Assembly: GCA_947650285.1 (NCBI GenBank)
Contig: CANTFL010001468.1
Location: 147,756-211,755 of the forward strand
Reading direction: 5' to 3'
DNA from: Hyaloperonospora brassicae
Taxonomy: Eukaryota > Oomycota > Peronosporomycetes > Peronosporales > Peronosporaceae
DNA: 64,000 nucleotides
This document shows positions 9,003 to 23,169 of the stretch, piece after piece; position 1 is the stretch's first letter, and every line of letters begins with the position of its first letter. Both the position numbers and the translations under genes were made by a program. Below the pieces are notes generated by a model. It worked only from the letters and a program-made list of their open reading frames with translations. It was not told the origin of the DNA and did not search any database.

Positions 9003-12000
9003 TTGGGGGACGACTTGCATCTTAGCTATGTGAAATGTAGAAATACGCTAACGTGACCATTTCACTTTAATATACGTATGTGTTGACATCTCCATGAAAC
9101 CTATTAGTTTTGACCGGATCAGCTATCGGTCAGCGGCAGCTAATTGTAAATTTTAGGTCGGTCATCGCTGACTACAATCAGCTTTGCAGCGACGGTTAAT
9201 GCTTTAAATACGACTATGAGCGGTTCCATATCGGCGGGCAGATAAGTAAGACGCCAATCAAATACCTGATGCCCATTCGACAAAATATTGGATCCCAAGA
9301 AAGATGAGAACCAGGACGCTGCTGGTTAAGCAGCTTCAATTGTAACAAGGTGACTTAGTCGTTCATCTAAAGCAAGAGTCTCAACGCCAACATGAATACC
9401 ATCTCAGCACACGATGTTGCGGACACGCACATGAACGCGGCTTCCAATGCACAAACATATCTTTCGGAGATACTAGTCGGCGACACTTAACAAAGTATGG
9501 CTCTTTTAGATGATACAGTTGAAAAACCTTAGAGCACAAAATGCACTCGCATGTTTAGACTTACATTGACACATAGTTCGTTTCCGAGGATTAATGAAGA
9601 TCTAGTAGGGCTCTTACACGAAACTGTACCTAATAATTACGATACCAGCAAGAATTTCTTAACGCTTGACGGGAATGGACGAACCGTGAAGCCTATATAG
9701 ATGTATAAGCGCATCTATAACGCAGAGTATGTACAATTCTCTCCTGGTCAGATTATGGTATTACGAATTGACAAAAAAGGTAAGTCAGACTGCCACAATG
9801 CTGTAGTAAAGCGCGATGATGAGTCATATATACCTGCACGGCATAATGGCCAAAGCCCTAAATATCAAACGCTGATCATGATGACACAAGCCCAGCCATA
9901 CGATTTTGATATTAATTACCAAAATGTACAGTCTTGATGACGCAAATGGTTACAGGTCCTATAATTTGTGTCTTTATTATGCTTTCAGCCGCATGAGTTA
10001 TGCATTTTTAAGCTGTATCATTTTACAGAACCGAATTATTTGCTGAACGTACGCGTATCATTGTGACCAGAAAAAACGTAATCGACGATGGAGTTTATGT
10101 GCCATATATGGTGGTAAAATTTGCAATAGTTAATATAGGATGTAGTGATGTTTTGAGGTTTCGCTAAGCATCAATTGTCGACACAACTAGAAACACACAC
10201 GCACTTAAGATTAAATTACGCTACTTTCAACCGATTATCTGACAGACGATGACGTGATTTTTCTCATGGCCATGATGCTGACGTAAAAACGTCTCAAAAC
10301 ACTTAATTTTAGTCTGCATTTGCAGATCCAAATGTGTGGGAACAACGACAAGGGTCTTTTTGCTTGCAACTATCGATTATGAATCCATACCTACGAGTAG
10401 GCTTATATTCCTTTAAAATTCATGTAAACTATCCGAAAATCATTGCTTTGCTTGCCGATGCTTTCACCATATATGAACAATAGCTTTTTAGCTCTGGATT
10501 CTGGTACCTCCTTGGGATTGCTTGGAGACAAAGCTACTAAATTACAATGTCGACGTTGATGATATAAGCATTGTCTTAAAATATATTACCTGACGAATAT
10601 ACTTCAATGATTTTTGTTGTCGAAGATTAATTGCCCCGGAACTATTAGGAATATTAGATGGATTGCGCGACATCCAGCAACCATGAATATCTATATCAGA
10701 TAATTACGCACTTTTACGGTTTCGAAGAATGACAATCACTAATACAAAAATATATCCATAGGTCATAGAGTTCAACTATCGTGCGTTGCTTTTTAGTGAT
10801 GCATTAAAAAATTTCGCTTGATGAATTATCAAAATTTTCTTTTGCTAATCTCGTTGACAGAAAGTAGGTTCATTTACACCGTCAACGTTGACAGGATACT
10901 TGCATATAGAAGATAGAGACTGGCTGCATTCCAAGTGCATTATGATGTCTGTCTTAGTCTCACTAATACTGAATAATATGGTTTACGTTCTCAACGCCAC
11001 TATTCATATACTACGATAGTCGAGACACGCGTTCAAAATGGTGTTGCGGCAAATGATCACGTTCATCCATCTCCTTTTGACAAAAATTCAATGACTCGAC
11101 AATGACTGACAAATGCTAGTAAATATTTTACTAGCATTATTAGGATCAGATATTTACAACGCGTGGGTCCATGGACCGCCTGAATTTAGCTTTCGAGTAC
11201 AAGGGACATTTTACCTGCGCGTGGACCTATATATCTTATGCTTTGTCACCCTTTGGCAAATATGGTATCCATCCACGCGAGGCGGCCACCCATTTTGGTT
11301 TTCTAGTCTGCTATATTGGACTATCTTCGTCGATTAGATATCGTAGCACAAGTAGCGGATGTCAATCGAGCACCATATCTCTACAGCCATTGCTCAGCCA
11401 CTCGTTTGCCAAAGTCGATTATCTAACATTATTCGCAATAAACATTATATACCCGGTGCAAACGACGTACCCAAATATGACCATCCGATAAATGCAATTA
11501 GGTTTTTTACTGGTTCAAACAGAATGTGTAACAGATGTGATATTTTAAACCCATTTGTCCAGGATTTCATCAATAGTCTGTCCATAAACAATTTTACAGA
11601 TATATATTATTTGAAAGCGATGATTGATTTTCGAGCTTACATTACACAATTATTAGCCGTGCACGACTATTGCTATGCACTTGCAGCATACGTAGCCTAC
11701 TTCTTAACATACAATTGAAGGCATTAATGTGGCAGAGTGTAACATTATAAATTTTGCCAACATAAACCCCGGTGATTGATGCTGATACATATGGTCAAAT
11801 CCACTTGGTCTGATTTGTAGACCTATTCAAAACCGAATGTTCCTACAAAGATGAGGTCTGAAATCATGTGAATTTTTGAATATCTCAGGTTCAACACGTC
11901 TACCTACGACGATGTACTGGATCAGTCGATCTGCTACATTTATTAGGTCAGTGTTTACCTCATCGAATAAGATGTATGGGTCATAACAGACAGGTCCTCC

Positions 12001-15000
12001 CGACCCCGGAATAGTAATGATCGATTATTGATGGAGTCGTACTCGTTTTAAATCACCATAACCCTCTGGGACCCATTAAGAGTAAAACAATGGCTAAAAT
12101 GTCGGGATACGACTGTGGCATAACTACGTTCCGATAACATTCTCAATGACACTGTGATCTTTCACTTGAATATGATATTATAGAATCTTGGTTACATATG
12201 ACCAATCTGGTGGTATTGAAATTGACAAGAAGCTTAGGGATCGATCACATATGGTATAGATATGTCGATAGACATATATCTATGCTTCGTAGATTTCAGA
12301 AAAAATGTTTGCGCATACAACTACCATCTAAATGCTTATTCTAGAATGATATATCCGCAATACAGTGTCACCCGAATAGAGGTTACACGCCAAAGTGTCT
12401 ACTTAACCTCTTACATAGCTGTGAAGGTATTAGACCGGTCACGCTTCCTATCGAAAAAGAGACGTAAATGAAGAAATGTTTTGTTGATAACGGATGTACC
12501 TAATAATAACTGTATATAGTATCTTTTGCATCGAAATAAATGGGCCATACGTATATCGTAATTGTTGCCGTAAATTGGATCAGACACAATATAAAATGGG
12601 GCACCATTGTAAGTTACATACCCAAATATAGGCACTATTTGTTATCGGCGTCGATAATGAGATTCGAGATTCGATTGTTTGACATGTGGCTTAAAGAAGC
12701 GGTCTTTGCAAACACTTCTACAATACGGATGATAATTCTGGATCTAATTTAAGCTAAGGCAGTGTTCCGCAGAATACCGAGAGCATAATCACAGGCACAT
12801 TATTATGCAATAAGCTGCTACACAGCGTTCACGTATATCCGACACATTTATTAACTTCTTCAGAGCAAGCGAGAGATATGAAAACAACGCAGAACTGCGG
12901 ATTCTACGCCGGTAGAAGTACTTGACGACCACGACAGTCAGGTCGATCTCGCTGACGCGGGACATCGCGAGACCTATCTCAAATATTAGGATCGAGAGAA
13001 GAGTTTAGAAGCCAAAATATTGTGTCAAGTATGTAAAAACCCATTGTGATGGGAATCATAGCTTACAAGTTATTTTGGTCAGATATGAACGAAAATATCA
13101 AGCTACAATTCTTACTTAAATTTTCTTGGGGTCGCAAGACGTCTTAATTGACCATAAGATCGTTACAAGTGAAAAATCACATTATCGAGTGGAATCAAGT
13201 CGTTACGGTATCAGATTAACCGATAGACAATCCAAATTTCTAAAACAGATCGTAATTTAAAAATTCTGGCATAGCGCATTCCCATTATGATGTTTACTTT
13301 CGAGAGAGACCGATATTCCTAGGAATGATACAAAGGGCTGACGAAGGCTTCACCACGGGTAATCAAGCTAAGCACAATAGGGCGATGATGCGCCAGTATA
13401 TATATAAACGATTGTCACTCTTTAAATTTAATGTTAGCTTCCAAGGTGATTCCACGGTAGTGCCAATCAGAATCATATATTAGTTCAAGTTGGTCATTGT
13501 CTTGTAGCCTTGCGTAACTAAATGTTTTTGATTACTTTGCGAAGCATTATTCTTTATCACGTGGATCCGATATTACAACTGGATCCGAAAATGTTGATGA
13601 AAAGAAGCTACAAAATAAATATGGTCCTAATTACATGAGGCAGCGTCGTAACTAACGTTAGGTACATTTTGTGACTTGTGCCAGTATTGTTCTACCGATA
13701 ATACGCTTCGGAGGTGGGCATAAATTCAGTATTTGACCATATTACATAGATATAATATTCTTAATGCGACACCCTGAATCAATGCATGCATTATATTGTC
13801 GTATTACTTGTATCGACTAAACAGAATGTTGTCAATGTGCTGCTACAAAATTAGTTTTCTCTCTGCTATTACTATTGACTACAAAATAATAGAACGCGCT
13901 CGCCTATACGATTTGTATAAAAAATATCTGATTATTTAGAGGCAGTACTTTCAATAGAACTTTACTATTGAGTGGTGTTTGATAACATTGTCCTTATTGC
14001 TACGTCCTTTATGTAAACGAGGTTATCGACCGTAATGTTGGTGTTTGGTCATGGCCACTTCGATATATTTATTGGATATAACCGATCTGTGGCTGGCAGT
14101 AGAGCCTAAGTCTGTACAAGAGAATTGAAAAATGAACAATTGGGTTAGTAAAGTGTGTTAGATAGACTAGTATGGTGCTAAATCATAAAAGCGATCTATC
14201 GCAATATAATTCGGGTAGACATGAGATGACATCCTTTCGATCACAGTGGTGTCTGCTTATACAATTGAAACGATGCTATCATACGGCATTCTGGTACCAT
14301 CATAAAAGTCCGTATGGGCTGTAAACCAAGAAAGAATTTGCGGCATATATGGCGCGCTGGGCTGTTTGCTCTTATCGGTGGTGACGGAGCCGCTGTCATA
14401 AAATTAATTTATATCGAATTACTGTAAGTATTTTTGGTAGCACTAAACTTTTAATTTGCTTATTAACGACACGCGACAATTTTTTTTCGATTGAAAATAT
14501 TTGGCCGAGCGTCGTTTTTACGGACCAACGCTCCAAATTTTGCTTTAACTTTGTCAGGCAGGCGTGTGTCTAAGACGCTAAGGACAACAGTAAGATGAGA
14601 TTATGTTGCTACGGTATGTAGTTATAATGTGATTAAATTAGCGGCTCTAGGCATCACGTAGTATATAGAATTGTAGAATTACCGAATGCTTTTGCTATCC
14701 TTCCATATATTGTCTGATTAAAAAGCACCAAATAATATCGTCAAGATGAAGCTACAATTATTGTATTATAGCAGACGGGTTCTTATATCTTGTATGAAAA
14801 GAAAATGAGCTGGCGATGCATTTGACATGCTGTCAGAAATATCGCGCATTCGACGACAATATAGCTCTATACAAGTGAGCTTCATCGTGAAAACAGATAA
14901 AAGTCAAATTAATAAGATGTAGGAGCTCACAGATTGCATAATCTTAAGAGTTTGCTTGTGCGTTTTAATCCAAATCTGTACGAATTTCGATTATCTCGCA

Positions 15001-17472
15001 AAATTTTGTACAGATATACAGCGTATTTTCATTGTGTACAACTTTCATGGAATAAGGGCTGGTGTATCGACTTCAACGACCAAAGGTCGGCTTTGTCCAG
15101 AAAAAATTTACCAGACTAGAAAATTTACATACATCCAGTGCGTGGTGTCGTCGATAATGCTAATGCCGAATTAAGTATATTGGTAGGTTGTAATAAGTCC
15201 GACCTGAGCAGTTTATATATTAAGTATTGTATTAGGTGTGCCAGGTAAAAATTATTTATAATTTCGGACTTCGCCATGGATCTCTGCATAATTGAAGACG
15301 TATCGCTTTATGTCAAATTTGTGATCGCTAATTTCAAAAAATTACATACATTAAATCAACGAAAGCGTTGGATTTATGGTACCTCTAGGTGTAGGTATTC
15401 TTAAACTAATGGCCTATAAAATTACACATTTAACCAGACGTTTAATCCTACGGTATTCATGAATTCAAGCTTTTGACAGTGATTAAGTAATATGCAAATT
15501 ATAGGTAATTTGTGATCAACTGCTTAGACATATGTATGTATGAAATTAAGTTATCGTTTTGTGATATTCTAACAGTAAAAATCGGTTTAATATGATCAAT
15601 CATTAATATCACAACAAAAAATGTTTAATTATTATCATCTAGGTCTTTAGCAACAAAAATATTGCTATTATTCCATTGCAATTATAGCTTTTATGATTCG
15701 ATTCAATTACACTATCGTAATATAATGACTTTCGATAAAATACATAAGGATTTAATTAGATCTTCGCGCTCGTCATCGGGCACGATGACGTGCTTTGCAT
15801 ACGCGTGTGCTAGTAGTAGAGAAGCGCTTAAATCAGGGTAGCGATATTGTTGCTGCCTCTATATCAAGCTGTACTGTTCTTACGAATCATGGCTTCTCCT
15901 TCTGATTGTTGTGACGCACAGGATCACACTTGACACAGTCTGGCTGATCAATCGCAGTATAATGTTTCCTTTAAGAGGTCTGGAGTGGGCTTAGTGTCGA
16001 TGACGTCGTAGTTTACCCGCAATACGCGTCAGAACCCGAATCCTTGTACCTCTTGATACAGTGTATAAATTATGGTATTCTGCATACAGACTCTTTCAGG
16101 TCTTGTCGAGAATGTTGGTATGTTTCAATAAGTAATTGTTTAGAATTGGCTCTTAACTAGCCACCCTACATATCGAGTATCAAATCGCGATATGCGCGCA
16201 GAAGTCTAACAAAATAATGAAGCTGAAGGTTTAATTTTCGAGCACTTCTCTTGACGTTTATTAATAATTCGAAAGTATATACGAAAACATATTTGGTTTG
16301 CATAACGATTACAATGATTTGCTTACCGCAAGTGTTGATGCGAAGATGTTGCTTGAAGCTGAGAAACGCGAGCGAGGCCACTCAACCGCTTCTTTCCGGG
16401 ATCTACTAATTTGGTCTTCTTACCAAGCAATGATCCATCGGAACGTTAAGGTCATGCAGCGATTTGGTGGCTGAGAAATTCTGTCTGGTTTAACAACATA
16501 TCATAAAAAGAGCTTTTCATTCTGAGGGACCACTGTAAATTATTCTCGTCCCTTGAGGTAAAACATATGCTGATTAATCAAAATGTATGTGTACTTGAAC
16601 TATATATCTGAGGTTATACTGAACAACCACGAAATTCGACATACTAGCGTAGAATATGGCATTTTTATTGGAACCACCGAATTCGTATTTACTTTCTTGA
16701 GCACAAAATCCAGGTGCTTGTGATGTGTTGTTCATAACCACGAAGAAAAAAATCATTTTATGCAAATTAAGGAAACCAAAGTTAAGAACTTCGAATATTT
16801 TATTCATGATATCTTGATATCATCAGGGGTCGTACAAATGATATGTGGGCGTTGCTTGTACTGAACAAATTCATAAAAAGGGCTAGGAAGCCCTGTAACC
16901 CCAATGTTTTGGATAATCGAAACCAAATCGAAACAAAGGTTTACATATTTTGAGAAACACCTAAATTTGGCAAGATGGAACTGGATCTCGCGAATACAAG
17001 AAACATACCATGATTTGCGCTACATGTACCAATAAAGAAAACGAAAGTCGATCTAGAGATGAAATTGAACATTTAGATTTCTCCAGAAAAATATGTCATC
17101 TATTATACAAATCTTTTCTAGCACGTCGATGTTAGTAAGGGTTTAAATCAGCTCCTTATATTTGCTTTCGACGCTACAGGAATACTTAAGGCTTGGCGTA
17201 CATAGACTTAAATTCAGTAGATAAAGGAAGAATTTATTCGTGTGGAGAAGCGCGAATGTAGAATGACGGAAGTGTGGATCGCGCGATTCACCTTAAGTGC
17301 CCTACCAGTTTGATTGGTGGAGCGCGTACGGAGATGGTCCTGTTGGGATGAGGATGGTGATCAAACGACTGATTGAAGGAAAACGACTGTCCTAGTCGCG
17401 CAGGATGATCCACATTCTAAACTGGATACCGCTGGGTGGTGTGGATCACATAATTGGTGTGGATCATATACC
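9003..17472. other. AT-rich gene-free block
   Basis: Over about 8.5 kb all reading frames are short and none resembles a known protein. I saw no LTR, TIR, tandem array or tRNA-like element that I can defend. The longest frames (for example 11359-11718) are AT-driven and hydrophobic without family resemblance. The sequence could be very old transposon debris. Confidence 0.6.
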
Positions 17473-17591
17473 GCGATCCACTACGCCGCGATCCACTGTG
17501 GGGCTATGCGCTGTGGAGCGATCCGCTGTGGATCGATCCGCTGTGGAGCGATCAGCTGTGGATCGATCCATTACGGAGCATCCGCTATGAA
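17473..17591 (+). repeat. 15-bp tandem repeat, about 8 copies
   Basis: Degenerate 15-bp units of the type GCGATCCGCTGTGGA run head to tail, alternating GC and TC at the first two bases. The period is a multiple of three, so one frame reads as a DPLW-containing pentapeptide repeat (RDPLW, SDPLW, IDPLW); I regard this as a consequence of the repeat rather than a gene. Related units in the opposite orientation lie near 35654-35700. Confidence 0.75.
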
Positions 17592-20500
17592 CCACATGAT
17601 GTAAGAGACAAACGACATAGACAGGCGGTGCACAACAGTCAACCTAGCGAACCGTTAGCTATAGCCATAGGGTTTGGATTTGGTTGGTTTATATTAAACA
17701 TAATTGAATATGCATTGAATGACACGCGTCGACTTCTCCCGGGCAGAGTCTTTGGCCTCCTGTTGAATAGAGAGTCACCCACGTATCAGCGGACTTTGCC
17801 CTTATATTGTTTGGCCAGGCGAAAAGTCAATTCTCACGCCCCCTCTACTGCGATAGGACGCACTGAACCCTAAGGTTCGGATTCAAGATCGCGAGACGGC
17901 TCGAGTGGTCAGAAAGATCGCGCATCAAGCATCACCCCTGGCAAAGACGACTCTGAGAGATCACTCGCGTTACAAGCGATCAAGTGAAGAATTTCACGCG
18001 ATTCGCACCTACGTTTGGCCGGGTGTAGCATTTCCACCTTATCAACACCTATCCCTAAGACGGTCAAGTTCAGCTTCAGCTCAAGTCCACCAAGAAGAGC
18101 GCAACCCGTCCCACCGACAGGTACACAAGGTGAGCAAGAACATTCATAACACGGAATTAGGGTATCCCTCCGTTAGTCGGTAGTCCGGGCGCCAGTGGAG
18201 AGCCGGGATCACAAGAAAAATGTGATCACCGCTCCTCCACATTTGCCGCACTGCATTATCCCCAAATGAACATCGTAAAGGATATCTATTTCACGTAAAT
18301 ATGTTTCGTTTAAGAAGTTCTATATCGTGTCGGTAATGTTATCTTCTGATCGCACTGCTTGTTAAGCAAATTTCTATCTGTAGTTGTAAAATTTATGATC
18401 AGTTAGCTCGATAAGCTTCATCTCACTCGCGTAAGAGTGAGAGAAGTTCCCAACATCATGACTCAGATATGAATAGCGAATAAGAATTATATACAATAGG
18501 TAATTGATATCGCGGCCATTCACTCAAAATATTGGCTCTGCGGAAGAATATCAGTTTGTGAGTGATTTTGGTCAAGGCCTTAGTGGCTGATAATCGATAA
18601 GTTACCATGTTGCTAACTCACTGACGATCCCGTCACGAGATTTCTGAAATACTGTCACCGACTCAATTTGGTTTATTATGATTCAAGCCAAACCGCATTC
18701 AAGTATTATTGAACTTGTCATGTACTCAATTAGATGTAACCTCGATGTGTAAGGAAAAGATCCTAAACCTGGATTGCCTATCGATAAAGAAGCCGACGAG
18801 CAAAATTAATTCTGAGACTTCCGCTTTAATCGTCACCGTATCCTGATTAATTCCTTGCTCTCGGTCTAATGACTTTGTCTCGTCAGGCTAGCACTCATCC
18901 CGCCAATTCTTCAGGGAGACGCATTCGCTGGGCCTGTTAGCTTTTGTCGAAGTTAAAGTAACTATTTCGTGTTATCTTTATGCCCCGACCTATTAATTTT
19001 GTTTTACTCTTTTAATAAGCAACATTCTAGTGTTGCAGTTGTCCTCGTGAGCTTCGCGCTAATTGCATCAATCTTTGCGGTAATACGACGTGCCGTGTTG
19101 TTCAATCCGATCTGGATCCTTTTCTTCATGAGACCTATAAAATTAGGTTGTTAGGGACAGTATACTTCTCGCGCCTTTTGATGCAGTCACAATTTATTGT
19201 GAAATTATCTATTTGGCCGATCTACATTCTACAAACTGGTCCTTTTCTCGCTATTTACGCAGTATACATCGGTCGAGTTATCGGCGTCGCCAAAATCCAA
19301 ATTTTTTTGCTAGTTCTGGATAAGTACAGCGTACTTTTCTGCAATATGTCGCAGATTTGTGGGTCAGCTTTAAATATTCTCGACTTTAGCATTGGTCAGT
19401 GTCCGTAATATGTATGATTTCATATTTAAATCTGAGCATTTGCTTACAATTAATGCGCTATTATAATTATAATCGACATGTCTCACATCTTAGATACTAT
19501 TAGGAAATGTTTCCTTCTTATCGAACTTTAAACTTTTTTTTCGTGTGGGAATATTTTACTCCATTTCAGCATAGATGCAGCACCTGCGCAAGCAGCTACA
19601 TTTTTAGGATCGAAAATACTATTTTATGAATCTAGGAACATAGTGTGAAAGTAACAGCCAAGCCGATCTGTACTTCTGCCATGATTACTACCCTACAAGC
19701 AAGCTATCGTAATGATATTTTAATAATAATATATAATGATGATCCTTGTGCGCAATGGGTTATGTACCGACATCAACATCCTACCTGATCGTATAGATCA
19801 ACCAAATTAGCTCTTTTACAGTCATTTAACGACGGAAACATAAATATGGATATCAAATTCAAACGCTAGATCCACATATCGTACATTATATTCCATTAAA
19901 AATCCCGGAGTGACGTGGCCTTTCCATAAATATCCAACACGATAAAGGCATCATCGTGCTGATCTTTTCATTGTAAATTGAAATTTGATCAAAAGCAAGT
20001 CATTGTTCGATATTCTTTAGTCGCAGAGCGCACTGTAGCTATCGTCGAATAAACTTTTCATATAATCTCACTCAAGATGACAAATTGCCCGTGATACAGG
20101 CGTTGCGCAGAGTCATTGTACACCCCTCATTCGACAAGGAATTGCCACATTATATTTATCTTCGATATACTGGTGAATTAATCGGATGTTATTGCGAGGT
20201 GAATCAATGACTGGGGTTGACGTGGTGGTAGGTACCCTTATCAATTATTTATCAGCTTAAACAGATGTTGCTGCATCAGTATGTCGTTCATGATTACCAA
20301 ATGTGGCAAACCTCATCTTTCGTTACTATATGACGACTTCGACATAGCGTCTGGAGTGCAATCTTGGAATGTCCTGAAACGTCTGATGACTTTTTTCCCA
20401 GTAAATTGACACACTAGGCGAAGAGCAATACACCTTTCAGCGTTTCACTGTTTACCTTATCAGTGTGAAGTGTCTAAATTTTGTGTAACATAAGTGCTAG

Positions 20501-21388
20501 GAACCTCCTGAGTAATGAAGGGTACATTTATAGGATCAAGACCCCCATCGATCCCTTAGCTACAAGAAAGTAAGGTGTCCCAAAGAAAGTGAGCTTTTTG
20601 ACATATACACATTCTTCTTACATCGATCATCAAGCTTGACTAATAGATCCGTCTCCGATCGTAACACTTGGCTCTAGCTGAGGCTCTTCGAAAGTCCCTT
20701 AATGTATTACATGGATCGATCTCGAGCCTGCATTTGACTTAAGTCCTCGCATTTTAAGGCGGGAATTGGTATACATAGCACAACAATACAAGCGCATCGA
20801 TCACAATATATCGGCCTCCCTAATGACTTTCAAGCAACACAGTGAAAAAATAGTATTAATCGGTCTTGTTTGAAAAGGGTAGATATCTCAAGATATGGGG
20901 TATGAGCATGAATCGATATTACTCTGTTATGATCTTAGGAGTTTCCTTAAGCCGAAAAGGGCTTGTTCGATATATTAAAACCTGAGGTATTGAGGCTGGT
21001 AGACACACACCCTCATTTTTACGGCCATATTCTTCATTATGTTTGGGGGAAGACATAGTAGTAATTGTTGTTGTGAAACACGTCGCACTTACACTAGGTA
21101 CAGCGTAATATTGTGCCCTTAACAATACAAGGTCAATATACGTATGGACGGATTGGCGAAAAGGCAGCTTGTCGGAACGCGAAAGGGACCTATGCGATAC
21201 GGGTGCGCCAATGTAACGGTACCAGACTTTGGTTGTGCAATAAAGGTATGGGTACGTCTAACCTGTGGTGTACCGATTGTTTAGATTAGGTAGTACTAAA
21301 TCCGGTGGTGAAGGGTTCCAGATACATAAAAACACACGTTTCGAGTACTTTAGTAGATAAAAGAGATTAGAACATTACAGGTTAAAGA
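17592..21388. other. Gene-free block, possible old LTR debris at its start
   Basis: 17640-18240 has a somewhat higher GC content and looks like the R-U5 end of an unrelated LTR followed by a leader, but no partner repeat or coding region supports this. The rest is AT-rich with no recognisable gene up to the MULE terminal repeat. Confidence 0.4.
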
Positions 21389-21560
21389 TTGCTATTTCTA
21401 ACACACTGTTTGTTATTTCGACCATAATTTTAGCAAGCTACACACGCCAAAACTTCAACAATTTCCGCCACACCACACTTTAATAAGTTCCACCACACCA
21501 CACTTTATTAAGTGCCACCACACCACAACTTTTGTTTAAAAAAAGCACCACAGCATTAAA
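21389..21560 (+). repeat. MULE left terminal inverted repeat
   Basis: It begins TTGCTATTTC and passes through ATTTTAGCAAGCTAC into a run of CCACCACACCACACTTT-like units separated by short AT spacers. The reverse complement of 29694-29500 shows the same order (TTGCTATTTC, CTTTTAGCAAAGC, then CCACACCACACTTT units). The two arms are diverged but clearly homologous. Confidence 0.75.
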
Positions 21561-21779
21561 CTATCGTACCAAACCACCACCTCATAGCCAAACGCAACCC
21601 ACAAACCGTCTTTGCAGATCGAGACGCGCTTATAGATCATGTCAAGTAGCTTGTACTGGAGGTAAGTTTCGCATTCACAATCAAACGATTGGACAACGCG
21701 CGCACCCATCCACTTGCAAAACTAGATTGTGAGTTTGGCGGCTCATTTCAAAAGCGAAAGTCAGTCTTGTGATGGAAAA

Positions 21780-22242
21780 GGACCACCGAGAAAGCGGGAC
21801 GCGTTTGATCGTCTACAGGTGGAAAGCAACTAGAAGCCAGCGGAATGATGGATGTCATCTTCAAGTAAATTGTGGTGGGAACAACGATGCCCTAGCCTTG
21901 TTGGACATCCGAGTAGTCGGCGCCTGATAAAAATGCATTTGAGTCTATCCAGAAGATGATAGCAGCTGGTGTGCCTGTGCGTCAAGTGCTGACATCGCTG
22001 CGTCAATAGGACTCAGCATCAGCCGACGATCGCAAAAACAATAAAAAAACGCCATAGCAAACCTCGTCGCGTTGTATTGTACGGTAGATGGCCAATTTAA
22101 GAGCAAATGAACGAGCCTGAATCCGAAAGTTTCTATAGCGCGCTCGAATGCAGCAATGATGGCAAGTGAAAAATACGCTTTTTTACGCATGTGGAATCTG
22201 CGGCGATCGCCCAATAGTTCAGTTCAGTGCTTTTGTAGACTG
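21780..22242 (+). pseudogene. MULE transposase, N-terminal part, broken
   Basis: The frame pieces show the region before the DDE fold. KMIAAGVPVRQVLTSLRQ (about 21950-22005) matches the helix that precedes the catalytic domain in MULE transposases, and a weaker stretch before it (DGCHLQVNCGGNNDALALL) resembles the upstream zinc-binding domain. The last codons before the Copia LTR read SAFVDC, which is the first catalytic Asp motif (normally VDCTYKTNR). Several stops interrupt the segment. The remaining domain resumes at 27144 beyond the Copia insertion. Confidence 0.65.
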
Positions 22243-22552
22243 TGTAATTTGAATTTGCAGCGACAGGTGCCAAGTAGCAACAGTTGTCAAAAATGTAATG
22301 GGTGCGGAGCGACAGGGTCAGTGCGACGTTGCCATGTCTTGGTGGATAAGGAGTGAAGGGGTCTGAATGACAACAAAATCGGTTGGTCTAGAAGCGTGCG
22401 GAAAAGAGAAGATATGAGACCATGCACAGCACCTGCAAGAGTAGTAGTAGTGTGCACTAGGAATAGCCAAGTGCGCAAGTATATGTAAATGTCAGTTCCA
22501 AAAACACCATCCCGTGCTAACATCTCCATTGAGCAAACCGTAATCTTCAACA
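22243..22552 (+). repeat. Copia 5' LTR
   Basis: It runs from TGTAATTTGAATTTGC to AATCTTCAACA and is repeated at 26834-27143. Differences seen by eye are one near 22336 (CCATGTC against CCAGGTC) and three in the last 22 bp. Confidence 0.93.
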
Positions 22553-23123
22553 GGGTTATGAGCCCGAAAGACGCCGTGAGCTTAATGAAGAAGATGGGTA
22601 AGCAGAAGTACTTGAGTGGAGGAGTTCCGATTGAGTGGGATGGGCGTGATTGGCAGTTTTACAAGCTGGTCATGCGAAATGTATTCGATGAGCAGAAGAT
22701 GAGTGACATGATTGACGAGCGGTATGATAAGGCCAAGCTTACCACTGCGGAAGGCCAAGAAGCATACGATCAACTTCAGCTCCGGGCGAAGCGCTACATC
22801 TTTACTAGCCTATCGCGAGATCTGCTACATCAGGTGCGCGAGCACACAACAGCACCAGAGCTATGGAAAGCTTTGGTGGCTTTATACGAGGACAAGTCGT
22901 ACCCCACACATCGAGGAAACCGTGTAAGACAGATGGTTCATGAGCTTTGGAATGCAAAGCTGGAGGTAGGTGAAGATGTGAATGCGCATTTTGCAATGAT
23001 GTTTAATCTCAGGACGGATCTGGCTGATCCACAATACACCGTGAACGAACTTGATATGCGTGAAGCTTTGTTATCTAGTTTGCCGACAACGACTCAATTC
23101 AACCAACTGCGACACACAGTATG
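22489..23123 (+). pseudogene. Copia gag
   Basis: This is the structural protein of the particle. The first ATG (22489) lies inside the LTR; an alternative ATG at 22558 lies within the presumed primer-binding site, and either could be original. The body matches the Copia gag (UBN2-type) fold: WDGRDWQFYKLVMRNVF, WKALVALYEDKS, NAHFAMMFNLRTDL, REALLSSLP. The frame ends in a TGA after RHTV, continues in frame for 16 further codons (FAGDAAIYTPEKFES) to another TGA near 23170, and there the coding shifts by +1 into the knuckle/protease frame. Confidence 0.85.
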
Positions 23124-23169
23124 ATTTGCGGGTGACGCGGCGATCTATACACCAGAAAAATTCGAAAGC

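Noticed and set aside
17454..17873. 139-codon ORF with DPLW pentapeptide repeats as a gene
   Set aside because: The repeat period of 15 bp automatically gives a peptide repeat; the rest of the frame has no family resemblance and the DNA array itself is degenerate.
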